Program-made: the position numbers and the translations under genes
The notes under the pieces: model-generated
The model's database searches: none
Told to the model about the DNA's origin: nothing
Seen by the model: only the letters and a program-made list of their open reading frames with translations
Shown: piece after piece, positions 8,308 through 16,306 of the stretch
How positions within the stretch are numbered: the first letter of the stretch is position 1
Layout of the letters: every line of letters starts with the position of its first letter
Assembly (NCBI GenBank): GCA_910587785.1
Contig: CAJUOA010000041.1
Location: forward strand, 1-25,444
DNA: 25,444 nt
Reading direction: 5' to 3'
DNA from: an uncultured Oscillospiraceae bacterium
GTDB lineage: Bacteria; Bacillota; Clostridia; Oscillospirales; Oscillospiraceae

Positions 8308-8348
8308 CGCGGGTGATCTTTATAGTACACCTTTTTCGGGAAATGTGC

Positions 8349-8354
8349 TATACT
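8349..8354 (+). promoter_or_regulatory. Possible -10 box for the PEBP gene
   Basis: TATACT lies 57 bases upstream of the PEBP start codon. The best -35 at 17-base spacing is TACACC (8326-8331), which is weak, so this promoter may depend on an activator bound at the nearby direct repeat. Confidence 0.35.
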
Positions 8355-8411
8355 GTCTCCAGGCTGTTTGGGCAGGGAGGGATATGCCCTGCATCATCAC
8401 GAGGAGGAGTT

Positions 8412-8879
8412 ATGACGAACAAAACATTGGACTTTGTTTGCGACGGGATGGAAAATGGGGGGAGATTCCCGGTGGAGCATACCGGACGCGGGCGGGACGC
8501 CTCGCCGGGATTTTCCATCCGGAATCTATCGCCTGAGGCCAAAACATTGGCAGTCACCCTGGAGGACCTGTCGCACCCGGTCAAAAATTTTACCCACTGG
8601 GTCATTTGGAACATCCCCGCCGGCGGACAGATCAGGGGCGGCATCCCCGCAGGAAAGCGCGTCCCGGAGCTGGGCGGGGCCTGTCAGGGCATCGGATACG
8701 GCTTTCACCGGTACGCCGGACCGAAGCCGCCTAAAGGGAAAACGCATACTTACCGCTTTACCGTGTACGCACTGGACTGTGAAATGCGGTTGAGCCCCCG
8801 CTCCCTCAAAAGCGCTTTCCTGAGGGGCGCCAAGGGCCATATCCTTCAAACAGGCAGCATCACGGCGGATTTTGAATAA
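8412..8879 (+). CDS. YbhB/YbcL family Raf-kinase-inhibitor-like protein (PEBP fold)
   Basis: A 155-residue protein of the phosphatidylethanolamine-binding-protein superfamily. Recognisable blocks are NLSPEAKTLAVTLEDLSHP, the core HWVIWNIPA at about residues 58-66, GYGFHRYAGPKPPKG at about 96-110 (equivalent to the family's GPxPPxGxH ligand pocket) and YRFTVYALD. Length matches bacterial members. The ATG at 8412 follows GAGGAGGAGT; the frame is open much further upstream, but that part overlaps the promoter region and the antisense regulator gene. It is cytoplasmic and the bacterial role is unclear. It is divergent from the response regulator operon and shares its upstream region. Confidence 0.9.
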   Translation: MTNKTLDFVCDGMENGGRFPVEHTGRGRDASPGFSIRNLSPEAKTLAVTLEDLSHPVKNFTHWVIWNIPAGGQIRGGIPAGKRVPELGGACQGIGYGFHRYAGPKPPKGKTHTYRFTVYALDCEMRLSPRSLKSAFLRGAKGHILQTGSITADFE

Positions 8880-8914
8880 CAGACATCTTGCACACAAAAT
8901 CCTCTCCATATGTC

Positions 8915-8943
8915 TTGCGTTCCGGGGCGGGATATGGTAGTGT
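8915..8943 (+). promoter_or_regulatory. Possible promoter of the 99-residue protein gene
   Basis: TTGCGT (8915-8920), 17 bases, then TAGTGT (8938-8943) preceded by TGG, an extended -10 arrangement, about 20 bases upstream of the start codon. There is no obvious terminator after the PEBP gene, so read-through is also possible. Confidence 0.35.
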
Positions 8944-8962
8944 AAAGGGTGAGGTGAATGCA

Positions 8963-9262
8963 ATGAGCTACGACCACGAAGAATTTGATTATCTATGCGC
9001 TCTGTTCGACGCCTCCAGGGACGCTCTGCGCCTCCACTCCGGCTGGGAGGACATCGCCGAGGAGTTCAACGAGCTGGGGGCAGCCGTGCGGCAGAGCGAT
9101 TTCTCCACACAGATCCTGGAGCGGATCAAGCAGGCCATCATCAACAGCTTCTGGATGGACCTGGACCCCAACGACGAGGTCTGCCGGGGGATCATGGAGC
9201 TGCGGGGCAGGGCGCTCTTGCGCACCGTGGCCCTCTTGAAAAAGAGCGGGGAGGCCCCGTGA
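8963..9262 (+). CDS. Small uncharacterised protein
   Basis: I do not recognise this 99-residue protein. It is acidic in its first half (SYDHEEFDYLCALFDASRD) and predicted mostly helical, with no signal peptide, membrane segment or cysteine cluster. The ATG at 8963 is used here; an in-frame GTG at 8954, closer to the GGGTGAGG ribosome binding site, would add three residues. It has the high GC and codon usage of the left-hand chromosomal genes, and a hairpin terminator follows 10 bases after its stop, so it appears to be a genuine monocistronic or PEBP-linked gene. Confidence 0.7.
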   Translation: MSYDHEEFDYLCALFDASRDALRLHSGWEDIAEEFNELGAAVRQSDFSTQILERIKQAIINSFWMDLDPNDEVCRGIMELRGRALLRTVALLKKSGEAP

Positions 9263-9272
9263 GCAGAAAAAG

Positions 9273-9312
9273 AACTGACCGCCGCATGGTATGGATCTGC
9301 GGCGGTCAGTTT
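9273..9312 (+). terminator. Hairpin terminator after the 99-residue protein gene
   Basis: A perfect 14-bp stem (9273-9286 with 9298-9311) and 11-base loop, beginning 10 bases after the stop codon. The run of T is short (TTTG), so termination may be completed by the second hairpin just downstream. Confidence 0.65.
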
Positions 9313-9318
9313 GTGTGT

Positions 9319-9345
9319 CAAAAAAGCGGCTGCACCGCTTTTTTG
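9319..9345 (+). terminator. Second A/T-flanked hairpin, intrinsic terminator
   Basis: An 11-bp perfect stem (9319-9329 with 9335-9345) with a five-base loop; the GC core is bordered by six A on the left and six T on the right, the classic bidirectional terminator form. It lies 7 bases after the previous hairpin. Confidence 0.7.
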
Positions 9346-9421
9346 AGAAAGGGTCCGGTGCGGCCCGCAAAGCGCTTTCCGCCTTCGGAAAAATTCCCGC
9401 GGAGGGCTTTGGGGACAAGTT

Positions 9422-9457
9422 CGGCCCCCCTGGAGCGCAGGAGCTCCAGGGGGGCCG
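9422..9457. repeat. Long GC-rich inverted repeat in an intergenic gap
   Basis: A perfect 15-bp stem (9422-9436 with 9443-9457) around a six-base loop, without a T run. It lies in the 436-base gene-free stretch 9263-9698, which otherwise holds the terminators described and an AT-rich segment at about 9571-9645 where composition drops from the GC-rich left side. I see no ORF, tRNA or other RNA gene here. Confidence 0.6.
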
Positions 9458-9644
9458 GATGTGTGTCTCGTTGACAAAAAAGATGCACCCCGTAATGCTT
9501 GCGGCACAACGCTTTCCTGCCTGCAAAGCATAAATTTTCTATCAACTGGACAGGTGGACACCAAGCCCGCCTTTTTTATTATTATAACGGCAGACAGCTT
9601 CTTTGTAAAGCGAATTTTTGAAAAGAGTTAGGAAAATCTGAAAA

Positions 9645-9697
9645 CGGAAAGAAGGGGCCAGGAATTGACAATTTCAATTCCTGGCCCCTTCTTTCCG
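9645..9697 (-). terminator. Very strong terminator after the metallophosphoesterase gene
   Basis: A perfect 23-bp inverted repeat (9645-9667 with 9675-9697) with a seven-base loop. On the minus strand it starts one base after the metallophosphoesterase stop codon region and is followed by TTTTCAGATTTTCC. It marks the downstream end of the recombinase-phosphoesterase operon and probably insulates it from the left chromosomal side. Confidence 0.8.
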
Positions 9698-9698
9698 C

Positions 9699-10451
9699 TC
9701 ACAGTTTCAGCCGGATAATCTGCTCATACAGCAGAACATATTTTTCCCGTATAACCCGATCTGTGTGGTAGTGCCCGAAGAAGTGGTATCTAAACTGGCA
9801 TCGCTGGCTTACTTCCTCCAGAAAATCGGTCAGGGCATCGGCTTTATAAAATCCGCCGCTCAGTTCATCCTGCACCGAGGTGGGACAGCAGTGGGTGATG
9901 ATGTAGTCCACTTCCCAGCCTACTCTGTCCAGAGCGGCCCTGGCGGTCTGGTATTCCTCCTCGCTGGGCAGTTCCGCTTTCCACCAGGAAAGGTGGTTCA
10001 CCCGGTACAGCGCCCCACTGGCGTCCAGTCTCCGGTATTTCCTCTTAAACTGCGGATCGTCCGGTTCCAGGATGCCGCCGCTGATGTCATGGCTGCTGGC
10101 CCCGCCCATCGTAAAGAATGTTTTTCCTTGGATGCTGTAGACCTGCCCCCGCATCAGGTGGATCACCGAGGGGCGGATCTTCTGTACTTGACCGCCGCAC
10201 CATTCCTCTACCGGGTACTCGGCCAGCAGATCATAGTTTTCGTGATTGCCGGAGACGAACAGGGTGGTAAACGGTTTCTTCTCCAACCAGTCCAGCCAGT
10301 ACCTCTCATTGGCGCTGCCGTCCCAGATGCCTCCGAAGTCTCCCGTAATGATAACACAGTCCTCTTTGGTCAGCTCGGCCCGCTCATAGAAGATGTCTTT
10401 TTTGAAACGGGTGAAATCACCATGTGTATCGCCTGTTATGAAGATTGCCAT
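9699..10451 (-). CDS. Calcineurin-like metallophosphoesterase
   Basis: A 250-residue metal-dependent phosphoesterase. All the family motifs are present in order: GDTHGDF (residues 7-13), ITGDFGGIWDG, SGNHENYD, THCCP and GHYHTD; these provide the Asp, His and Asn ligands of a dinuclear metal site. The ATG at 10451 follows GAGGAC at good spacing; an ATG 18 bases upstream has no well-placed ribosome binding site. The gene starts 25 bases after the stop of the last serine recombinase on the same strand and is probably co-transcribed with it. Substrate is unknown; relatives act on nucleotides, nucleic acids or phosphoproteins. It may be cargo of the mobile element. Confidence 0.88.
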   Translation of the reverse strand: MAIFITGDTHGDFTRFKKDIFYERAELTKEDCVIITGDFGGIWDGSANERYWLDWLEKKPFTTLFVSGNHENYDLLAEYPVEEWCGGQVQKIRPSVIHLMRGQVYSIQGKTFFTMGGASSHDISGGILEPDDPQFKRKYRRLDASGALYRVNHLSWWKAELPSEEEYQTARAALDRVGWEVDYIITHCCPTSVQDELSGGFYKADALTDFLEEVSQRCQFRYHFFGHYHTDRVIREKYVLLYEQIIRLKL

Positions 10452-10476
10452 AATGTCCTCGCTTTCCATTCCTATC

Positions 10477-12120
10477 TTAGCACAGATGCTGTTCGATTTC
10501 TACATCCGTATCCCTGATCTTGACCTGGATGGTGCCGGCGTCTACTACGGTGACCTGTTCCACAAACCTGCGGGTGAGGGTGTTATCGTACTCCGTAAAG
10601 CACATGGGCTGCTGATCCAGCCATTCCTCCATTTCCCGCTGCCTGGACGCTTGGATTGCCCTCTGTTCCTCGTCCTGCTGGCAGGCAGTGATCTGGTCCA
10701 GAACGCTCTGTCTCTCGTCCGCCAGCGCCTGGAGCTGTGTGTTTAGCTCCTCGCTGCCCATGTCCTCCAGAATCTGATCCAGCAGGCGCGCCTGCTCTAC
10801 CGTCAGGGCCTCCAGCCTCCGCCGCAGCTCTGGGAGACTTACACCGCCACCCTCACTGCCGCTTTGGGCCAGCTCAGCCAGTTCCAGCACATCAGCCTTG
10901 ATTTCGGCCCGGATAGCTCCGTACTCGTTCAGTGCGGCAACGATGGCCCTGTGGAGCCTGTCCTCGTCCAGTGTGGGGGAGTTGTGGCAGTATTGCGTAC
11001 CGAACTCCAGCCGTGAGACGCACCGCCAGACGATTCGCTTCTTCCCGTTTCTGGCCCAGGTGCATCGCTTGTAGGGCGTTCCGCACTCCCCGCAGATCAG
11101 CAGTTCACTGAGGGCGTACTTGGCGGAATATTTACCCTGTTCGGTTTTCCCGGTTTTCTGCATCACCTTACGCTTGCTGGCCCGGCGGGCCATCTCCTCT
11201 TTCACCCGGTAGTAGATTTCTCTGGGGATGATGGCGGGGTGGTGGTCCTTGGTGTAGTACATAGGCAGCTCACCGTTGTTTTTCACGACCTTTTTATTGC
11301 CGATGGGGCCGGTGGTGTAGGTTTTCTGACGCAGGCCGTCCCCGATGTACTTCTCGCTGGTCAGGATATTCTGGATCACCTGCCGCGACCAACCCTGGAT
11401 GCCCTCCGCCGTGGGGATGTTCTTCTCTACCAGTTCCCTCTGGATATCCCCCAGGCTGTGGCCCTCCAGGTAGCGGGTGTAGATCAACCGCACCGTTTCG
11501 GCCTCCTCCGAATCGATCTCCGGCTTGCCGTCCGGCCCTTTGCGATACCCCAGCGTCCTGCTGTACTGGAAGGGGACATTGCCCTCTTTCATGCTCTGAC
11601 GTACCCCAGGGATGATGTTCAGGCTCATGGACTCGCTTTCTGCCTGAGAGAAGCTGCTGAACAGGGTGATGAGGAACTCGCTGGACTCCGTCAGAGTATT
11701 GATGTTTTCTTTTTCAAAGATCACAGCGATGCCTCTGGCCTTGAGTTCCCGGATAACTTTGAGGCAGTCCACTGTATTCCGGGCGAACCGGGAGGCGGAT
11801 TTGGTGAGGATCATGTCGATGCGGCCCCGTTTGCAGGCGGCGATCATCCGGTTGAACTCCGCCCGCTTCTTCAGGCTGGTGCCGGTGATGCCCTCATCCG
11901 CAAACACGCCAGCCATCTCCCAATCGGGATTCTCCTCGATTTTCTGGGTGTAGTAGTTCATCTGGGCAGCGTAGCTGTTGAGCTGCTCCTCGCTGTCGGT
12001 GGATACCCGGCAGTAGGCGGCCACTCGCTGCTTTCCGCTCCTGCGTGGGCCACTGGGCCTGATTGCGGGCCGCGTGGCGGGGATGACGCGCACCCTACGT
12101 TCCAGTGTTTCCTGTGGCAT
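10477..12120 (-). CDS. Large serine recombinase (third of a tandem set)
   Basis: A 547-residue site-specific recombinase. The N-terminal resolvase catalytic domain has the nucleophile Ser40 in AYCRVSTDS and the arginine motif SASRFARNTVD. The recombinase domain follows (about residues 195-300), then a zinc ribbon (CGECGTPYKRC with the partner CVSR and YCHN) and a coiled coil (about 410-490). The short helix after the catalytic core reads SMSLNIIPGVRQSM, unlike the usual S-x-N-I-x-x-G form, so it is slightly divergent. AAAGGAGATC precedes its ATG and it begins 18 bases after the gene upstream. It would cut and rejoin element DNA at att sites; which site it uses is unknown. Confidence 0.93.
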   Translation of the reverse strand: MPQETLERRVRVIPATRPAIRPSGPRRSGKQRVAAYCRVSTDSEEQLNSYAAQMNYYTQKIEENPDWEMAGVFADEGITGTSLKKRAEFNRMIAACKRGRIDMILTKSASRFARNTVDCLKVIRELKARGIAVIFEKENINTLTESSEFLITLFSSFSQAESESMSLNIIPGVRQSMKEGNVPFQYSRTLGYRKGPDGKPEIDSEEAETVRLIYTRYLEGHSLGDIQRELVEKNIPTAEGIQGWSRQVIQNILTSEKYIGDGLRQKTYTTGPIGNKKVVKNNGELPMYYTKDHHPAIIPREIYYRVKEEMARRASKRKVMQKTGKTEQGKYSAKYALSELLICGECGTPYKRCTWARNGKKRIVWRCVSRLEFGTQYCHNSPTLDEDRLHRAIVAALNEYGAIRAEIKADVLELAELAQSGSEGGGVSLPELRRRLEALTVEQARLLDQILEDMGSEELNTQLQALADERQSVLDQITACQQDEEQRAIQASRQREMEEWLDQQPMCFTEYDNTLTRRFVEQVTVVDAGTIQVKIRDTDVEIEQHLC

Positions 12121-12138
12121 AACGATCTCCTTTCCAGC

Positions 12139-12918
12139 CTATTTGAAGTGTACAGTCACGGTATTTTCACCTGTGATGGTAATATGAGAAACCGCCTGAC
12201 CGAAGGACTTAAAGTCCACCTCGGCTGGGCGGTTGAAGATTTCAGATTTAGTTGGGGCGGGGCAGCAGTCATACCGGGCGGAGACTCCCTGTAAAATCAG
12301 GGATACAACATCCTCCGGCTTGTCGGGATGTTCCAGCCCCCGATTGATGGCGTTGGTCAGGCGGACGGTGTCCGCAGAAGGGATGTAGGCTTCTTCGGTA
12401 GGGGCGTCATGCTCTGCCATCTGGCGGGATACCTCGTTCATCAGGTCGGCATCGGGAAGTGTGACCAGCATCTTGCAGTGTTCACACCGCAGGTACAGTG
12501 TATCCCGCCGCTGACTCTTTCCGCCCACTCCCAGCAGCCGTCCGCCGCAGGTTCCGCACCGCAGGTATTCCTTGAGCCGTTGGGCGGGACGGTTCTCGGC
12601 CTTGGTATAATTGGAAGTCTTTTCCTGAATGATACGCTGAATAGTATCGAAATCATCCTGTTCTATGATGGCCGGATACCCGTCCGCTCCGGTGTAGCGG
12701 GGATTCTCCAGCAGACGCTTTACCTTGTGCTTGTTCCAGAGGGGAGCCTCCGCACTGAACGGGACGGCGTCATGGTTGAGGATGTCGCTGATCTTCTGAT
12801 AGGACAGGCCGTTGAGGTACAGCGTGGCGATCTGCCGGACGGCCTCCGCTTCCTGGGGGATGACGGCCAGTTCGCCGTATTGAATTTGATAGCCGTATAA
12901 AATCTTTCGATTGCTCAT
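12139..12918 (-). CDS. Recombinase-domain protein lacking the catalytic resolvase domain
   Basis: A 259-residue member of the large serine recombinase family that starts directly with the DNA-binding recombinase domain (YGYQIQYGELAVIPQEAEAV, LSYQKISDILN, LLENPRYTGADGYP) and has a zinc ribbon (LRCGTCGGRLL with RCEHCKML), but no resolvase domain and therefore no catalytic serine. It is not a simple truncation: it has its own GGGAGGT ribosome binding site and overlaps the upstream recombinase gene by 4 bases. It is likely an accessory DNA-binding or directionality partner in a three-recombinase operon. That role is inferred, not shown. Confidence 0.85.
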   Translation of the reverse strand: MSNRKILYGYQIQYGELAVIPQEAEAVRQIATLYLNGLSYQKISDILNHDAVPFSAEAPLWNKHKVKRLLENPRYTGADGYPAIIEQDDFDTIQRIIQEKTSNYTKAENRPAQRLKEYLRCGTCGGRLLGVGGKSQRRDTLYLRCEHCKMLVTLPDADLMNEVSRQMAEHDAPTEEAYIPSADTVRLTNAINRGLEHPDKPEDVVSLILQGVSARYDCCPAPTKSEIFNRPAEVDFKSFGQAVSHITITGENTVTVHFK

Positions 12919-14471
12919 CTGCCTACCTCCCGGAGCTGCTCTGTCAGCTCAATCCCACCGTAGAGACGGAACCGGATGCGCGTTACAGACTCCACTATGA
13001 TTTTTTCCACCAAGTCTGCGAACAGGGTTTCATCGAAGCGTTCCAGCCGTTCCGGGCCGCTGTGGATGAGGTTCGCCGTCTGGCGCAGGGTGTCTATGAC
13101 CGCCTCGATGTCCTCGTTTTTCAGCAGGCGGCGGCGTTCTCTCCGCAACTCCGCCAGCTTGGCCTCAATGTCCATCAGCTTGGCGGAGCAGATGGCGGCG
13201 TCCAACAGGCCCTTGCTCTGGAGGGTGGTAACCTTGTAGCTTTGCTCAGAGGCGGCGGCGATGGCCTTGTTGATTTCTAGCATAGCGGGGTTTCCTCTTT
13301 GCAGAGCATTGTTCAGCTCCTGAAGCTGCGTGAGGGCGGGCGTTATGATGATTCCCTCATGGAGCCTGAGCTTGTTGTACACCCGCATAAAAGCGGCGTA
13401 GATTTCACTCTCCGGTATCCGGCCTACAGGGCAGTCCGCCGCTCTGTCATCATGTTTCCGACAGGCCCAGGATATATATCCTTTTTTTGTCGTGCGCCTG
13501 ATAAAAGGCGTTCCGCATTTTCCACAGACGATTTTCAACGTCAGCGGATAGGTTGCTTTGGGAGCATAGTTTCGCTGCGCCCTCCGCAGGCGCAGATCAC
13601 GCGCTTTCTCAAACATCTCTTTTGTGATGATAGCTGGGTGGGTATGTTCCGTGTAGTATTGATCCACTTCTCCCTGATTCCGTTTTTCTACATACGGAAA
13701 TTCGGATGTGAATGTTTTCTGGCAGAGGGAATCCCCCACATATTTTTCATTCGTTAACAGGTACAGGACGGTGGTCTCCTGCCAGTAGGGCCTGCCGTCT
13801 GTTGTTCGGAAACCCTTTTGTGTCATTTGTTCTGCGATCCATGCCAGACTACGTCCGCCCAGGTAGGCGTTGAAGATCCATCGCACCTGCTCCGCTTCCG
13901 CTGGAACGATCTCCAAATTTTTGCCGTCTATCAGTCGGTATCCAAACGGCGCTTTGCAGGTGATGAACTCGCCGCTCTCCATCCGCCGCTTGTAGCTGAG
14001 ACGCTGGTTCTGGGAGGTGGAGATGGACTCCTGCTGGGCCAGTGCGCCAGAGACGCTCACCATCAGTTCGGTGGTGAGCGTCTCCGTGTTGATATTTTCT
14101 TTTTCGAAGTAGACCGTCACGCCCAGGGACATCAACTCCCGCAGGACGGCAAGGCAGTCCTTTGTATTCCGGGCGAAGCGGGAAACGGACTTCACCAGCA
14201 CTTTGTCGATCCTGCCCTTCCGGCAATCGGAGAGCATACGGTTGAAGTCCTCCCGCTTGTCCATCCGAGTGCCGGTCAGGCCCTCGTCCGCATAGATGTC
14301 CACCAGCTCCCAGCCCTCATGATTGCCGATTTCCGCAGTGTATTTGCGGATCTGCGCGGCGTAGGAATGAAGCTGGTCAGAGGAATCGGAGCTGACCCGG
14401 CAGTATGCCGCCACCCGTAGGGTATCGGGCTTGCTCTCGCTGGGCGGAATGATGATTACATTGCTGCTCAT
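12915..14471 (-). CDS. Large serine recombinase (first of a tandem set)
   Basis: A 518-residue site-specific recombinase, first gene of a three-gene set. The catalytic domain carries Ser27 in AYCRVSSDS, the DEGLTGT motif and SVSRFARNTKD. The hinge SISTSQNQRLSYKRRMESG leads to a recombinase domain with FGYRLIDG and an inhibitory/coiled-coil C-terminus. The zinc ribbon is CGKCGTPF with ACRKHDDRAADCP. AAAGGAGG lies 9 bases before the ATG. It differs substantially from the third recombinase, so the pair is not a recent duplication. Likely mediates excision and integration of the element together with its neighbours. Confidence 0.93.
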   Translation of the reverse strand: MSSNVIIIPPSESKPDTLRVAAYCRVSSDSSDQLHSYAAQIRKYTAEIGNHEGWELVDIYADEGLTGTRMDKREDFNRMLSDCRKGRIDKVLVKSVSRFARNTKDCLAVLRELMSLGVTVYFEKENINTETLTTELMVSVSGALAQQESISTSQNQRLSYKRRMESGEFITCKAPFGYRLIDGKNLEIVPAEAEQVRWIFNAYLGGRSLAWIAEQMTQKGFRTTDGRPYWQETTVLYLLTNEKYVGDSLCQKTFTSEFPYVEKRNQGEVDQYYTEHTHPAIITKEMFEKARDLRLRRAQRNYAPKATYPLTLKIVCGKCGTPFIRRTTKKGYISWACRKHDDRAADCPVGRIPESEIYAAFMRVYNKLRLHEGIIITPALTQLQELNNALQRGNPAMLEINKAIAAASEQSYKVTTLQSKGLLDAAICSAKLMDIEAKLAELRRERRRLLKNEDIEAVIDTLRQTANLIHSGPERLERFDETLFADLVEKIIVESVTRIRFRLYGGIELTEQLREVGR

Positions 14472-14536
14472 CTGGTGCGGCCTCCTTTCCTCTGGGTAGA
14501 GACAACACTACCACACCTCGGCTGGAATAGCTATCA

Positions 14537-14686
14537 CTATTCCCAAACAGTCGCTGGGCGATACCGCTCCAGCGCCAGCCCTTTGGCGGTACACAATTCC
14601 TCCGCAGACAGCAAGCCAGCCTCTGCGGCCCGTTCCAGCAGCCGTGTCACCAAAATGTACCGCATTTCGTTTTTCACATCAACCAT
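14537..14686 (-). CDS. Small 49-residue SHOCT-like protein
   Basis: A short ORF between the DinG remnant and the first recombinase, easy to miss. The ATG at 14686 is preceded by GGGAGGTG at ideal spacing and overlaps the last 13 bases of the helicase gene, so translation is probably coupled. The product begins MVDVKNEMRYILVTRLLERA and the second half (AAEAGLLSAEELCTAKGLAL) follows the leucine/glycine/glutamate pattern of the short SHOCT oligomerisation motif. It ends at TAG 14537, 65 bases before the recombinase start. A role in recombination control is possible but unproven. Confidence 0.6.
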   Translation of the reverse strand: MVDVKNEMRYILVTRLLERAAEAGLLSAEELCTAKGLALERYRPATVWE

Positions 14687-16305
14687 GCGGACACCTCCCG
14701 GAAGTAATCATCCGCTTTGACTCTGCGGATGAACCGCTCTACCTCCCGCAGACTGCCGGTCACCGGCATCTCCGGTAGGGCAGTCAGCACATCCTTGCGG
14801 TAGCGTTGGCCCTTGGCGGCGCGCTCGTCCAGGATGGCAATGACGCAGGTATCTGTTTCGGTGCGGATAGCCCGCCCAAAGCCCTGCTTCAGCTTGATCT
14901 GCATCTCCGGTACTGCTACAGCCCGGATGAACGATTTTAAGCCTGGGTACTTTTCCCGCTCTTTTTCCTTCAAAGCGTCCGGAACGGCGAAAGGCAGTCG
15001 AGGGATGATCAGCAGGGACACGCAGTCACCAGGGAAGTCGAAGCCTTCCCATGCGGCCCCGGTGGCAAGAAGGACGCTTCCCGGCTGGCCCTTGAACTGC
15101 TCCATGGTATGTACCGCGTTCCGGCCCATGGTGAACAGCGGATAGGACGTCTGCCCCTTCAACCGCTCCTTTACGGCGGACATAGCGGCATAGGAAGTGA
15201 ACAGCACCAGGGCGTGGCCCTGGGCCGCTCTCAGCAGCGTGGCGATTTCCCCGGAAAGCTGATGATAATAATCCGCCGCTTTCTGATGGGGAGGGTGCCG
15301 CGGCAGGTACAGCAGGCAGTTCTTCTTGTAATCAAACGGCGAGAGGGAGGCGGATTCCGTCACCCGGCTGTCCGTCAGCAGGCCCGTTTCCTCTTTGAAG
15401 CGCCGGAAGTCCTCGCCAACGGCCATCGTGCCGGAGGTGAGGATCACGGGCCGCAACTGCCGCCAGAGCGTCTGGCGGAGCTGGGTGGTCAGGTCGGAGA
15501 CGGTGGCGCACAGCATTGTGCCGCCCTGCCCATCGTCCATGACGTACAGCACCATCCCATTGTGATCCCTGCGGAACAGGAACACTGTTTTAGTGAGATT
15601 CTCCACCTGCCTGCGGGTACCACGTGTCAGCAGGTCTTTGAGCTGGCGGTGGATCACCTTCAGCTTGCGCTCCGGCGCGGCCAGCAGCCCGGCGTAGCTG
15701 TTGAACGACTGATTTTCTTCCGTTGGCTTGGATAGCTTCCGCACCAGAGGCGCGGCGGCGTCATGCCACAGCTCCGCCGCCAGCAGGAACCGCTCGGCCC
15801 GGAGACTGCGGGAGAGGGCGCGGATGTCCTCCACGCCCAATGTCACGCCAAACATCTGGCGGGCCGCGTCCGGCAGCTTGTGGGCCTCGTCTATGACCAG
15901 GGCGCTGGTATCCGGGAGGATGGGCCTGCGCCCGCTGCTCCGGTGGATGGCGTCTGCCAGCAGCAGGTTGTGGTTGCAGATCTGGAAGAGAAAAAGGCCG
16001 GTATCACACCGCTCTAAAAAGAGAAGATAACGGCAGCTTTCCCGCTGGCAGTCGCAGGTCTGGGGAACGCAGACGCGCTCCCGGTCATAGCCGCTGAGAT
16101 GGGCGGCCTCGTCCATGTCCAGCTCGTTCCGCAGCGTGAGCAGGGCGGCTCCGGCTCTCCAGTTCTTCTTGCTGAGATCCAACTGGCCCAGCCGCCGTTC
16201 CAGCCGTTCATCGCACACATAGTGGCCCTTGCCCTTGCGGATCACCGCCTGGATGGGCTGGGCAATCATGCCGTCTGCCATTAACAGATTGGACAGAAAG
16301 GGCAG
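14674..16305 (-). pseudogene. DinG/XPD-like ATP-dependent DNA helicase, 5'-truncated
   Basis: About 540 residues of a superfamily 2 iron-sulphur helicase. Numbering from the internal ATG at 16281, possible cluster ligands are Cys23, Cys71, Cys76, Cys78 and Cys83; the DEAH box is at 131-134 (VIDEAHKL); further motifs are ILTSGTMA, LLATGAAWEGFDFPGD and QGFGRAIRT. The Walker A (motif I) and motif Ia that should precede this are absent. Family-like sequence (LPFLSNLLMADGM) continues a few codons upstream of that ATG to about 16,305 and then stops where plus-strand helicase sequence begins. Without a P-loop it cannot be an active ATPase. The 3' end is intact and overlaps the small ORF. Confidence 0.85.
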
Positions 16306-16306
16306 G

